From Bacteroidota bacterium (lineage in GTDB: Bacteria > Bacteroidota > Bacteroidia > Chitinophagales > Chitinophagaceae), in NCBI GenBank assembly GCA_018266575.1, contig JAFEAE010000014.1:120487-184486 (forward strand): a DNA stretch of 64,000 nucleotides, read 5' to 3'. Shown in pieces: positions 44,175 to 53,395 of this stretch. Position 1 is the first letter of the stretch; every line of letters starts with the position of its first letter. Below the pieces are notes generated by a model. The model did not search any database and was not told the origin of the DNA. It worked only from the letters and a program-made list of their open reading frames with translations. A program made the position numbers and the translations under genes.

Positions 44175-45227
44175 ATGTCATACAAATTAAAAACGAGCTG
44201 CCTGTCATTCAGTTTATTTTTGGCTTTACTGCTATTCTGGCTTAATGGTTATAGTCAATACAATTTCACTGAAATAGAACAGTTCCTGAAACAAAACAGC
44301 AAAGAGGCCGGGAAAAATTTTGCCGTGCTGATCTGGAAAGATGGAAAAATAATTTACCAGAAACAAAGCCAGGAATTTACAGTGAAAACCCAAACACCTA
44401 TTGGCAATTCCGGTAATTGGCTGACAGCAGCATTGGTGATGACTTTTGTAGATGAAGGAAAAATTTCTCTCGATGATAAAGTGAGCAAATACATTCCGCT
44501 ATTTGCTAAATATATGAAGAGTTATATCACTATCAGGAATTGTATAACGAACACCACCGGCATTCATACGGAAAACACCCCGTTGAAAATTTTTGAGAAA
44601 AGTAAATTCTCCACATTGGGAGACGAAGTGAATGCGTATGCTTCAAAACATGAGATAGAGGATAATCCCGGCACAAAATTTTTCTACAGCAATATCGGCC
44701 CGAATATAGCAGCAAGGGTTTTGGAAATCGTTAGTAAAAAGGGGTTTGACAGGTTGATACAGGAGCGAATTCTTCGCCCGTTGAAAATGCGGACAACTAA
44801 TTTTACAAACGATGATGGCGGCGCAATCAGCGCTTCCAACGGTGCAAAATCTTCAGCACTGGATTATATGAATTTCCTGGTAATGATGCAGAACAAAGGC
44901 GTGTTTGAAGGAAAAAGAATATTGAGTGAAAAATCTGTGGCTGAAATTGAAACCATACAGTTTGCTGAACTACCGGTGAAGTATATCCCAAAACTGAGTG
45001 AGACGATGCATTACGGTTTAGGTTCATGGATAATGACCGACAATGCCGGCGAAAAAGATTCCATTTACAGTTGCCCAAATTTTTTGGGCACCTATCCTTA
45101 TTTCAGTAACTGCCGGAAATATGCGGCAATACTGATCTTACCAAATGTTTCCGGGGAATTGAAGAAAGAATTTTATGTAAAATTCAGGGGTATTATTGAT
45201 GGCATTATTCCTTCATCATGCAATTAA
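44175..45227 (+). CDS. Beta-lactamase-fold serine hydrolase homologue, catalytically incomplete
   Basis: 350 residues with a signal peptide ([11 protein letters not shown]). It is the upstream member of a tandem pair with the gene at 45242. The conserved SxxK motif, intact in the neighbour (ASCSKWLTAAL), reads [11 protein letters not shown] here: Ser is Asn78 and Lys is Asn81. The YxN motif ([12 protein letters not shown]) and the C-terminal FLGTYPY loop remain. The protein likely binds a peptide- or ester-like ligand without hydrolysis. It is divergent from clpB, 68 bases apart. Confidence 0.88.
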   Translation: MSYKLKTSCLSFSLFLALLLFWLNGYSQYNFTEIEQFLKQNSKEAGKNFAVLIWKDGKIIYQKQSQEFTVKTQTPIGNSGNWLTAALVMTFVDEGKISLDDKVSKYIPLFAKYMKSYITIRNCITNTTGIHTENTPLKIFEKSKFSTLGDEVNAYASKHEIEDNPGTKFFYSNIGPNIAARVLEIVSKKGFDRLIQERILRPLKMRTTNFTNDDGGAISASNGAKSSALDYMNFLVMMQNKGVFEGKRILSEKSVAEIETIQFAELPVKYIPKLSETMHYGLGSWIMTDNAGEKDSIYSCPNFLGTYPYFSNCRKYAAILILPNVSGELKKEFYVKFRGIIDGIIPSSCN

Positions 45228-45241
45228 ACTGCTCTGTAAAC

Positions 45242-46273
45242 ATGAAAAAATTTGTTGTTTATTTTTCCTTGTTATTATTGACAGTAACCTATTCGTTTGC
45301 CCAATATGATTTTTCAGAAGCATCTTCTTATTTAAAAGAACATCGTGGTGATCTCGGTGGAAATGTTGCCGCATTGATCTGGAAAGACGGAAAAATAATT
45401 TACCAGGAACAGATCGGAAATATGGATACAAATAAGGTCACACCGATAGCATCATGCAGCAAATGGCTTACCGCTGCGCTCGCAATGACATTTGTGGATG
45501 AAGGGAAAATATCTTTGGAAGATTCTATAGGAAAATTCCTTCCGCTTTTTTCGCAATACGGAAAGGGACATATAAAAATCAAACATTGTTTATCTCATAC
45601 AACAGGCATCGAATCGGAGCCTTTAAATCTTTTCACCATTCTTCATGAAAACAGTTATTCATCGCTCGAAACACAAGTGGACAATATCGCCAGGAAGAAA
45701 AAATTAATTGCAACTCCCGGAACAGAATTCCGTTACAGCAATATTGGCTTAAGCATTGTTGCACGCCTACTCGAAGTGATCAGCAATAAAAGTTTTGAAG
45801 AACTTTTCCAGGAGAGGGTTGCAATCCCGTTAGGAATGACAAACACGAGTTTCGGAAAAGGCAAATTGGTCAGTCCTTCCGGTGGTGCAAGGTCAACTGC
45901 GGATGATTACATGCATTTCCTGGTGATGATTTTGAACAACGGAAATTATGATGGCAAACAAATCATCAGTGAAACATCCATACAAAAAATGCAGGAAGCC
46001 CAAACTATATTGACTGCAATAAAATATGCACCAAAAGGCGCAGAAGGTTTTAATTATGCATTGGGAGAATGGGTACAGGAAGCTGATAAAAACGGCAAAA
46101 GCATTGTGCTAACAAGCCCGGGGTTTTTTGGAACATGGCCTTATGTTGATAACTGCAGAAAATATGCTGCATTATTTTTTGTGAAGAAATTTTTTATCTC
46201 TGAAAAAACAAAAGCCATTTACCTGCAGCTCAAAAAAATAATTGATAAACAGATTATGCCTGTGTGCGAATAA
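45242..46273 (+). CDS. Beta-lactamase-fold serine hydrolase (class C/esterase type)
   Basis: 343 residues from the ATG at 45242, which starts a clear signal peptide (MKKFVVYFSLLLLTVTYSFA). All core residues are present: Ser71 and Lys74 in SCSK, YSN in FRYSNIGLSIVARL, and a SPGFFGTWPY loop near the end. It lies 14 bases after the catalytically incomplete paralogue and is surely co-transcribed. It is a periplasmic or secreted hydrolase of an ester, D-amino-acid peptide or amide; the substrate is unknown. Confidence 0.9.
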   Translation: MKKFVVYFSLLLLTVTYSFAQYDFSEASSYLKEHRGDLGGNVAALIWKDGKIIYQEQIGNMDTNKVTPIASCSKWLTAALAMTFVDEGKISLEDSIGKFLPLFSQYGKGHIKIKHCLSHTTGIESEPLNLFTILHENSYSSLETQVDNIARKKKLIATPGTEFRYSNIGLSIVARLLEVISNKSFEELFQERVAIPLGMTNTSFGKGKLVSPSGGARSTADDYMHFLVMILNNGNYDGKQIISETSIQKMQEAQTILTAIKYAPKGAEGFNYALGEWVQEADKNGKSIVLTSPGFFGTWPYVDNCRKYAALFFVKKFFISEKTKAIYLQLKKIIDKQIMPVCE

Positions 46274-46383
46274 ATTTCCTGTTATCGTTTTGTTACCATG
46301 CAAAATGCCGGAGATGTTATATCCAAAATAAGTACCTTTCATTTGTTATCGATCATTTTGGTTCACCATTAAACAACATCTTT

Positions 46384-46635
46384 ATGTCAGACATTCAACA
46401 ATCTTTATCAGACAAAGCGAATGAATTGAAAGACCATGCAACTGCGAAGCTTAACGAGTTGAAAGACCAGGCTGGTAAAGTTTCTGATGATTTGCAGAAA
46501 AAAGCCGGAGAAGTTTGGGACGAAGTAAAGTCGGGTAAGCTCCAGGCAGAAGCAGAAGAAAAATTAGATGAATTGAAAGACAAAGCAAGCCACCTCTGGA
46601 ACAAGATCACCGGCAAGCCCGATGATGCCAGGTAA
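46384..46635 (+). CDS. Amphipathic helical, LEA/apolipoprotein-like protein
   Basis: 83 residues from the ATG at 46384; upstream in-frame codons have no support. It is a single run of 11-residue-type repeats (KANELKDHATAKLNELKDQA, then EEKLDELKDKASHLWNKI), strongly amphipathic and rich in Lys, Glu, Asp and Ala, like LEA and CsbD/YtxH-type stress proteins. No signal peptide. A role in stress or membrane protection is a guess from composition. A rho-independent terminator follows 22 bases after the stop. Confidence 0.7.
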   Translation: MSDIQQSLSDKANELKDHATAKLNELKDQAGKVSDDLQKKAGEVWDEVKSGKLQAEAEEKLDELKDKASHLWNKITGKPDDAR

Positions 46636-46657
46636 ACAAATTAGTATTTAGTAAAAT

Positions 46658-46682
46658 AAGACGGGCTAAGTTCCCGTCTTTT
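46658..46682 (+). terminator. Rho-independent terminator
   Basis: AAGACGGG and CCCGTCTT form a perfect 8-bp stem around CTAAGTT, followed by TT and a T-rich run. It closes the transcript of the helical protein gene and insulates the efflux operon. Confidence 0.8.
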
Positions 46683-46748
46683 GCATTTTAAAAGTATCAC
46701 GCCTTTGTGATAAATTCCTGCTTTGAAAACTTTTTTTGAAAAAACTGA

Positions 46749-46786
46749 TTAAACGTTTGTTTAATTCAAACGTTTGTTTAAATTTG
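46749..46786 (+). promoter_or_regulatory. RND efflux promoter covered by two operator palindromes
   Basis: TTAAAC-N4-GTTTAA (46749-46764) and TCAAAC-N4-GTTTAA (46766-46781) share the centre GTTT and lie 17 bases apart. A promoter is embedded: TTTG at 46756-46759, a 19-base spacer, and TAAATTTG at 46779-46786 (fits TAnnTTTG). Paired palindromes of this size over an efflux promoter point to a TetR-family repressor. No such gene is in the window, so the regulator is encoded elsewhere or is of another kind. Confidence 0.7.
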
Positions 46787-46927
46787 CGTCCCGATCAGCT
46801 ATGAAGTGCCCTCATTTTGCATCATAAAAAATGATGACCGGTTGAATTGCCACGTACACATTTGGTTTTTTTAACGATTTTTGCATCCCGTTTTTGAGCC
46901 GGCAGAAATCCAACAAAACTTTCTATA

Positions 46928-48265
46928 ATGACCAACAGTAAAAGAAAAATATTTTACGTTTCACTGACCGTTCTTGCACTCAGTATATTTTCTTCATATA
47001 CGTTTTCTCAAAACGCTGCGGATACTTCATTACAACAAGCTACGCTTCAGAATTGTGTGCAATATGCATTAAAACATTTTCCGCTGATACAACAGTCATA
47101 CTTAGACGAAGAGATCACCGAGCGCCAGATCAAAAGCAAATTAGCCGACTGGTACCCGCAGGTAAACCTCAATGCGAACTACCAAAATAATTTTCAGTTA
47201 CAGGCAATAAATTTTGCAGGGAATATTGTGTACAGCGGCACATATAACAGTTCGTTTATAGGTTTAGGTGCAACACAAAATATTTTCAACAGGGATGCAT
47301 TGCTGGCAAGCCGTTCTGCAAACGACGTTAGAAAACAAATAAAACAAACTACTACCAGCAATAAAATTGATATAGTCGTTAACGTTAGCAAAGCTTTTTA
47401 CGATGTGTTGCTCACCAAAAAGCAAATTGATTTGCTCGATGAAGATATTGTTCGCCTGGCACGTAGTTTAAAAGACGCCTATAATCAGTATAAGGGCGGG
47501 ATTGTTGACAAAACAGATTATAAGCAAGCAACCATCTCACTAAATAATTCAAAAGCAGAAAAGAAAAGCGATGAAGAAATTCTGAAAGCAAAACTTGTTT
47601 ACCTGAAACAATTGATGGGCTATACGGGAAACGATGAATTGAATTTAGTTTACGACAGCGCACAAATGGAGCAGGAAGTGCTGGTCGATACCAATCAGAA
47701 TGTAAGCTATGCAAACCGCATCGAATACCAGTTGTTACAGACTGAAAAAAGATTGCAGGAAGCAAACCTGAAATACAACAAATGGAGTTTTCTTCCTTCT
47801 GTTTCTGCATTTGGAAATTATAACCTGAATTACTTTAATGATGAGTTTTCAAAATTGTACAGGGATAATTATCCAAATTCAAATTTCGGCCTACAATTGT
47901 CGTTCCCGATTTTCCAGGGAACAAAACGCATACAGAATATCAGGGCAGCAGAATTACAGGTAAAACGTGTTGATTGGGATATTCAATCTTTACAAAATTC
48001 GATCAACACGCAATACGCGCAGGCACTTGCGGTGTATAAAGGCAACCTGAACGATTATTTTGTGCTGAAAGAAAACCTGGAATTAGCCAGGGATGTTTAC
48101 AACACCATTCAACTGCAATACCGCTCAGGAATAAAAGCATATCTGGATGTGATCACTGCAGAAACAAGTTTGCGCAGCGCACAATCAAATTATGCAAACG
48201 CATTGTACCAGGTATTGAGCAGCAAATTAGATGTACAAAAAGCATTGGGCACAATCAAGTATTGA
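46928..48265 (+). CDS. TolC-family outer-membrane efflux channel
   Basis: 445 residues with a signal peptide (LALSIFSSYTFSQ). Two repeats of the outer-membrane efflux protein fold are seen: LQNCVQYALKHFPLIQQSYL at the start of the first, and NLELARDVYNTIQLQYRSGI with AYLDVITAETSLRSAQSNY in the second. It forms the outer-membrane tunnel of a tripartite pump and is the first gene of the operon, followed after 24 bases by the membrane-fusion protein. The promoter and operators lie about 140 bases upstream. Confidence 0.92.
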   Translation: MTNSKRKIFYVSLTVLALSIFSSYTFSQNAADTSLQQATLQNCVQYALKHFPLIQQSYLDEEITERQIKSKLADWYPQVNLNANYQNNFQLQAINFAGNIVYSGTYNSSFIGLGATQNIFNRDALLASRSANDVRKQIKQTTTSNKIDIVVNVSKAFYDVLLTKKQIDLLDEDIVRLARSLKDAYNQYKGGIVDKTDYKQATISLNNSKAEKKSDEEILKAKLVYLKQLMGYTGNDELNLVYDSAQMEQEVLVDTNQNVSYANRIEYQLLQTEKRLQEANLKYNKWSFLPSVSAFGNYNLNYFNDEFSKLYRDNYPNSNFGLQLSFPIFQGTKRIQNIRAAELQVKRVDWDIQSLQNSINTQYAQALAVYKGNLNDYFVLKENLELARDVYNTIQLQYRSGIKAYLDVITAETSLRSAQSNYANALYQVLSSKLDVQKALGTIKY

Positions 48266-48289
48266 TTAAACTGAAAATTTTGTTTTTAT

Positions 48290-49414
48290 ATGAATAACAC
48301 TTTGCGATATGCAGGTTTTATAGCAATGATAGTAGCAATTGCATCTTGTGGAGATAAGCAGGCTGCCCAACAGCAGGCCCCTCCTGCTGTTCCGGTTTCC
48401 ACATATATTGTACAACCCGGCAGTGCTACCTACTATGATGTGTACCCCGCAACTGTTACACCGTTGAACCAGGTTGATATAAAACCACAGGTGTCCGGAA
48501 ATATTATCAATATATTTTTCAAAGATGGACAGCGTGTAAAGAAAGGACAGAAATTATATGAGATAGACCAGCAACAATATAAAGGCGCTTATGAACAGGC
48601 AGTAGCAAACCTGAATGTTGCAAAAGCAAATCTTGCAAAATCACAACAGGATGCGGACAGGTACGAGGAACTTGCAAAACAAGATGCCATTGCAAAACAA
48701 ACATTGGATCATCAACTCGCAGATCTTGAAAGTGCAAAAAGACAAGTGGATGCAGCGCAGGCCAATGTAAGCACTGTTCAAACAAACCTTAAATATTCCA
48801 TTATTTATGCACCGTTCGATGGAACAATTGGTATTTCACAAGTAAAAGTCGGAACATCTGTATACCAGCAAACATTATTGAACACTGTTTCTTCTGATGA
48901 TCCCATTGCGGTGGATATCGCAATCAGCCAGGACGAAATCTCTCACTTCATTACTTATCTTGATAAAGGAACGAATCTCAAAGATTCCATTTTCACTGTT
49001 GTGTTACCAGACGGGTCTGTCTATCCTTATCCCGGAAATCTTTCATTATTGGACCGCGCCGTTGATCCGCAAACAGGAACGATCAAAGCAAGATTGGTTT
49101 TCCCGAATGCAAAAAATTACCTCAAAGCCGGCATTACTACAAACGTTCGTGTGAAGCATAACGCAGGCGAAAGCAGTTTACTTATACCTTACAAATCTGT
49201 AGTTGAGCAACTTGGCGAATATTTTGTGTTTGTTGTGAAAGAGAACCGTGCTACCCAACATAAGGTAAGTTTGGGTACGCGGATCAACGATAAAATAATT
49301 GTACGCAGTGGTGTAGAACAAGGCGATAGCATAGTTACTGAAGGTGTACAAAAACTGAGGGACAGTTCAATTGTTCGTGTTGGCGCACCGAAGGCAGCCC
49401 CGCCAGCGAAATAA
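48290..49414 (+). CDS. RND efflux membrane-fusion lipoprotein
   Basis: 374 residues with a lipobox (AIASC, Cys20). Order of parts: beta-barrel and lipoyl halves (VDIKPQVSGNIINIFFKDGQ, then IIYAPFDGTIGISQVKVGTS) around a helical hairpin (about 95-160), and a membrane-proximal domain at the end. It links the inner-membrane pump to TolC and is typical of the AcrA/MexA family. It lies between tolC-like and RND genes; an inverted-repeat segment separates it from the latter. Confidence 0.93.
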   Translation: MNNTLRYAGFIAMIVAIASCGDKQAAQQQAPPAVPVSTYIVQPGSATYYDVYPATVTPLNQVDIKPQVSGNIINIFFKDGQRVKKGQKLYEIDQQQYKGAYEQAVANLNVAKANLAKSQQDADRYEELAKQDAIAKQTLDHQLADLESAKRQVDAAQANVSTVQTNLKYSIIYAPFDGTIGISQVKVGTSVYQQTLLNTVSSDDPIAVDIAISQDEISHFITYLDKGTNLKDSIFTVVLPDGSVYPYPGNLSLLDRAVDPQTGTIKARLVFPNAKNYLKAGITTNVRVKHNAGESSLLIPYKSVVEQLGEYFVFVVKENRATQHKVSLGTRINDKIIVRSGVEQGDSIVTEGVQKLRDSSIVRVGAPKAAPPAK

Positions 49415-49497
49415 TTATGAATGATGAGTTATGAGTTATAAGTTTTGAGATACTCATAACAATGAAAATTCATAATTCATAATTTATAACTTATAAC
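49413..49497. repeat. Nested inverted repeat inside the efflux operon
   Basis: AATTATGAAT (49413-49422) pairs with ATTCATAATT (49468-49477), and GTTATAAGTT (49435-49444) pairs with AACTTATAAC (49488-49497). The segment is built from near-repeats of ATGAGTTATGA and CATAATTCATAA. It overlaps the stop of the membrane-fusion gene and ends 8 bases before the pump gene. It looks like a small dispersed repeat that could fold in the mRNA. Confidence 0.55.
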
Positions 49498-49504
49498 CAA
49501 GGAC

Positions 49505-52500
49505 ATGAATTCATCAAATATATTTCTACGCAGGCCTGTTACAGCAATTGTAATTTCGATTGTAATTGTGATGGTAGGAACGCTGGCAATTTTAAATATG
49601 CCGATCAGCCAGTATCCGAATATCACGCCACCAACAGTGCAGATCACGAGCAACTTCACCGGCGCTGATGCAGAAACAGTTGAACAAACAACAACAACAG
49701 CTATAGAAACACAGGTAAACGGTGTTCCCGGAATTACCTATATGCAAAGTAACAGTGCAAACAACGGGCAGTCTTCCATTACTGCAACTCTTGATATTGG
49801 TGCTGACCCGAACGTGGTTGCATTAGATATCCAAAACCGTGTTGGTATTGCAACACCAACTTTGCCTTCGCAGGTACAACGCCTTGGTATTACTACTTTA
49901 AAACGTAACCCAAGCATTTTAATGCTTGTTGCCATCTATTCGCCTAATGGCTCGCACACGGTTCCTTTTATGGACAATTATGCGAACATTTACGTGCGTG
50001 ATCAATTGCTTCGTGTGCCGGGTGTAGGCGATGTACTAAGCCGTGCCGATAATTTCAGTATGCGTGTTTGGCTACAGACGGATAAGCTCGCACAACTCGG
50101 ACTAACGGTGAACGATATCCAAAATGCGATCAATGAACAAAATTTGCAAGTGGCTGCGGGATCAGTTGCTGCACCGCCACAAAATTCTTCTTCCGCTTTT
50201 GAGTTCACTGTTTTCACAAACAGCAGGCTTAAAACGGAAAAAGATTTTGGCAACATTGTGGTTCGTGCCAATCCTTCTCAAAACTCCATCGTATACCTCA
50301 GGGATGTTGCTCGTCTGCAACTGGGAAAAGTAAGTTATACGGCAAATTCTTTTGTAGATGGAAAAAGATCTTCTTATCTGTTAGTATACCAGGCACCGGG
50401 AAGTAATGCATTGACCACTGCTGATGGTGTGTACAAAGCAATGGCTGCGATGAAAAAATATTTCCCAGCAGACATTGATTATGTTGTCCCTTTCGAGTCA
50501 GTAACTGTTGTGAAGGTTTCTATTGCTGATGTTGTAAATACATTGCTTATTGCATTATTACTTGTAACCATCGTTGTGTTCCTGTTTTTACAGAACTGGC
50601 GCTCTACATTAATTCCGGTACTGGCAATCCCGGTTGCAATCGTAGGAACATTCATCTTTTTTATTCCGCTTGGTTTTACGATCAATACACTTACCATGTT
50701 CGGCTTTGTGTTGGCTATTGGTATCGTGGTAGATGATGCCATTGTTGTTGTGGAAGCTGTACAACACTATATTGATGAAGAAGGGTTATCTGCCAAAGAA
50801 GCCACGGCAAGGGCTTTGAACGATATTACCGGGCCGGTTATCGCAATAGCATTGATCCTGGCAGCCGTGTTTGTGCCGGTAGGATTTATTCCGGGTATAG
50901 TTGGAAGATTGTACCAGCAATTTGCAATTACTATTGCGATCTCTGTTTTGATATCGGCATTCGTCGCTTTGTCGCTTACGCCGGCGTTATGTTCACTCTT
51001 ATTAAAGCCACAACATCTCGATAAAAAATCAAAAGGGTTAAATCGCTTTTTCTTTTGGTTCAATGAAGCATTCAGGCGTTTCACACTCCGGTATACATTA
51101 GGAGTAAAGAGCTGGATAAAGGGGGCCCCCCTTGTTATTATTTTATTAGTGGCGATTATTGCAGGCGATGTTTTTCTTTTCAAAAACAAACCAACCGGAT
51201 TTATTCCCACAGAAGATGAAGGAAGGCTGTATGTAACGTTCGAACTACCTGAAGCAAGTTCTACATCAAGATCACTTGTTGTAATTGATAGTATGATGAA
51301 TATTGCCCAGAAAGTTCCAGGCGTTTTTCATGTGGCTGCATTAGGGGGATTGAACTTTATCAGCGGAGGATTTAAATCAAACAGCGGAACGATGTTCATG
51401 CAGTTAAAACCCTGGGATGAACGAAAAGGGATAACACAATTAGATATAATGGCGGAGCTTAATAAACGTTTCGCTGCAATCAAAGAAGCTCGAATTGTTG
51501 TTATCGGCCCGCCAGCCATTCCCGGCCTCGGTAATGCCGGAGGTTTCAGTATTCAAATAGAACAACGGCAATCAAACGATGATATCAAAACATTTGAACG
51601 CGTTGTGAACAGTTTTGTAGCAGAAGCAAACAAACAACCGGAAATTGCAGGTGCATTTACATTCTTTTCTGCGCATACTCCCGGTTACCAGGTTGATGTA
51701 GACAGGGATAAGTGCAAAAAATTAGGATTGAATTTAGCTGATGTGTACAATACCATGCAAATGTATATGGGTAGCACGTACATCAATCAATTGACGGTTT
51801 ACGGAAGAAACTTTTATGTGGTTGCCCAGGCAGACACAAATTTCAGGAATGATATAAAAAGCATCGGTCAATATTATGTGAAAAACACAGCAGGAGAAAT
51901 GATCCCGCTTAGCACCGTTGTAAGTTACAAGCTCACTGAAAGCGCTCCATTAATCTCGCATTTCAATATATACAGAAGCGCTGAAGTTGATGGAAATTCC
52001 AAACAAGGTTTCAGTAGCGGCCAGGCAATTGAAGCGTTGCAACGCACTGCAGCAAAAGTTTTACCGGAAGGTTATGGTTATGAATTCTCGGGGTTGAGTT
52101 TGCAGGAGATAAAGTCCGGTTCAAGTGCCGTGTACATTTTTGCATTGTCTATCGTTTTTGTATTCTTATTCCTTGCAGCATTGTATGAAAGCTGGTCAGT
52201 TCCGTTTTCAGTAATGCTTGCTGTGCCTATCGGTGTGCTTGGAGCTATTATTGCACTGTCGTTATTGCCAAGATTGAGCAACAATATATATGCGCAGATC
52301 GGGTTGATCACGTTGATCGGTTTGTCGGCGAAGAACGCAATCCTTATTGTAGAATTTGCAAAAGAAAGAGTTGACCGTGGCATGGGTGTTGTATCTGCAA
52401 CGCTCGATGCAGTTAAACTACGCTTACGGCCGATACTGATGACGTCTATTGCGTTTGTATTTGGTGTACTTCCATTGGCATTGGCAACAGGTGCAAGTTC

Positions 52501-52672
52501 CGTTGCACGTAATACTATCGGATGGACAGTGCTTGGCGGTATGCTAGCGGCAACCAGCCTTGCAATATTTATCGTGCCCGTTCTATTTGTTGTGATAACA
52601 AGATTGTCTTATGGAAAAAAGAAACTCGAAGAACTACAGAACAATCCGCCTTCTGTAGATGCTCATATGTAA
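49505..52672 (+). CDS. RND multidrug efflux pump, HAE1 (AcrB) type
   Basis: 1055 residues, the family length. Helix 1 is FLRRPVTAIVISIVIVMVGT; the proton-relay Asp pair lies in GFVLAIGIVVDDAIVVVEAV on helix 4; the second half repeats the layout with IGLSAKNAILIVEFAKERVD around helix 10 (Lys of the relay in AKNA). Two large periplasmic loops form the porter and docking domains. It pumps lipophilic drugs or lipids out using the proton gradient, together with the two preceding genes. A terminator hairpin follows at 52782. Confidence 0.96.
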   Translation: MNSSNIFLRRPVTAIVISIVIVMVGTLAILNMPISQYPNITPPTVQITSNFTGADAETVEQTTTTAIETQVNGVPGITYMQSNSANNGQSSITATLDIGADPNVVALDIQNRVGIATPTLPSQVQRLGITTLKRNPSILMLVAIYSPNGSHTVPFMDNYANIYVRDQLLRVPGVGDVLSRADNFSMRVWLQTDKLAQLGLTVNDIQNAINEQNLQVAAGSVAAPPQNSSSAFEFTVFTNSRLKTEKDFGNIVVRANPSQNSIVYLRDVARLQLGKVSYTANSFVDGKRSSYLLVYQAPGSNALTTADGVYKAMAAMKKYFPADIDYVVPFESVTVVKVSIADVVNTLLIALLLVTIVVFLFLQNWRSTLIPVLAIPVAIVGTFIFFIPLGFTINTLTMFGFVLAIGIVVDDAIVVVEAVQHYIDEEGLSAKEATARALNDITGPVIAIALILAAVFVPVGFIPGIVGRLYQQFAITIAISVLISAFVALSLTPALCSLLLKPQHLDKKSKGLNRFFFWFNEAFRRFTLRYTLGVKSWIKGAPLVIILLVAIIAGDVFLFKNKPTGFIPTEDEGRLYVTFELPEASSTSRSLVVIDSMMNIAQKVPGVFHVAALGGLNFISGGFKSNSGTMFMQLKPWDERKGITQLDIMAELNKRFAAIKEARIVVIGPPAIPGLGNAGGFSIQIEQRQSNDDIKTFERVVNSFVAEANKQPEIAGAFTFFSAHTPGYQVDVDRDKCKKLGLNLADVYNTMQMYMGSTYINQLTVYGRNFYVVAQADTNFRNDIKSIGQYYVKNTAGEMIPLSTVVSYKLTESAPLISHFNIYRSAEVDGNSKQGFSSGQAIEALQRTAAKVLPEGYGYEFSGLSLQEIKSGSSAVYIFALSIVFVFLFLAALYESWSVPFSVMLAVPIGVLGAIIALSLLPRLSNNIYAQIGLITLIGLSAKNAILIVEFAKERVDRGMGVVSATLDAVKLRLRPILMTSIAFVFGVLPLALATGASSVARNTIGWTVLGGMLAATSLAIFIVPVLFVVITRLSYGKKKLEELQNNPPSVDAHM

Positions 52673-52781
52673 TACCAATTGAAAATGGACAGTTGAAAAT
52701 TCATGAAAGCCTGTCTTTGCTACATTTTGCAGGACTCAATTGGTTTATTTTATTTGTCGGATTATGATGTAATAAAAAAAC

Positions 52782-52811
52782 AAAAAGCGCTTAATATATT
52801 AAGCGCTTTTT
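52782..52811. terminator. Bidirectional palindromic terminator
   Basis: A perfect 30-base palindrome with arms AAAAAGCGCTTAATA and its complement, ending in a run of T on both strands. It separates the convergent pump and PUR-protein genes. Confidence 0.85.
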
Positions 52812-52829
52812 TATAAGAAATATTATGAT

Positions 52830-53264
52830 TTACCATTTGTCTACCTCTTCATGCGCATCATTGGAAGCCGGCGGAGTAGTTTGCGCAACCGGTTTTACTT
52901 CCGGCTGATGGTTTTCTTCAACTGTTGCTGCAGTTGCAACAACAGAACCATTTTCAGTATGTTCGCCCTCTACGTTGTCATGGTTATATGCATCGAAATC
53001 GAAGTCTGGCATCAAATCTGTTTTCACATAATCGATTGCTTCGGTCAATGCTTTGATAAATTTATTGAAGTCTTCTTTATACAGAAATATTTTATGCCTG
53101 TCGTATCCGTCTTCATTAAATTTTTTCCGGCTTTCTGTAATAGTAAGATAGTAATCGTTACTTCTTGTTGCCCTAACATCGAAAAAATAAGTTCTGCGTT
53201 TACCAGCCCTTATGCGTTTGCTATAAACGCTTTCCATTCTTTTGTCATTATTTTCGTACGCCAC
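52830..53264 (-). CDS. PUR-alpha-like DUF3276 nucleic-acid-binding protein
   Basis: 144 residues. The first 95 match DUF3276, the Bacteroidota/spirochaete PUR-repeat family: SVYSKRIRAGKRRTYFFDVR, then DYYLTITESRKKFNEDGYDR and HKIFLYKEDFNKFIKALTEA. These proteins bind single-stranded DNA or RNA as dimers. The remaining 50 residues are an acidic, disordered tail (PDFDFDAYNHDNVEGEHTEN). It is a lineage marker and probably a housekeeping regulator. Confidence 0.93.
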   Translation of the reverse strand: MAYENNDKRMESVYSKRIRAGKRRTYFFDVRATRSNDYYLTITESRKKFNEDGYDRHKIFLYKEDFNKFIKALTEAIDYVKTDLMPDFDFDAYNHDNVEGEHTENGSVVATAATVEENHQPEVKPVAQTTPPASNDAHEEVDKW

Positions 53265-53395
53265 AATTAAATAGTTTTTTACAGGTAATCAAATACATTT
53301 TTTAGTAGGCACAAATATAGTATTGTTTTCGAATTGACAAAATTCATAGAAAGATTTCAGCCATCTTAAGTAAAAATTTTACCAGAAACAGATGG

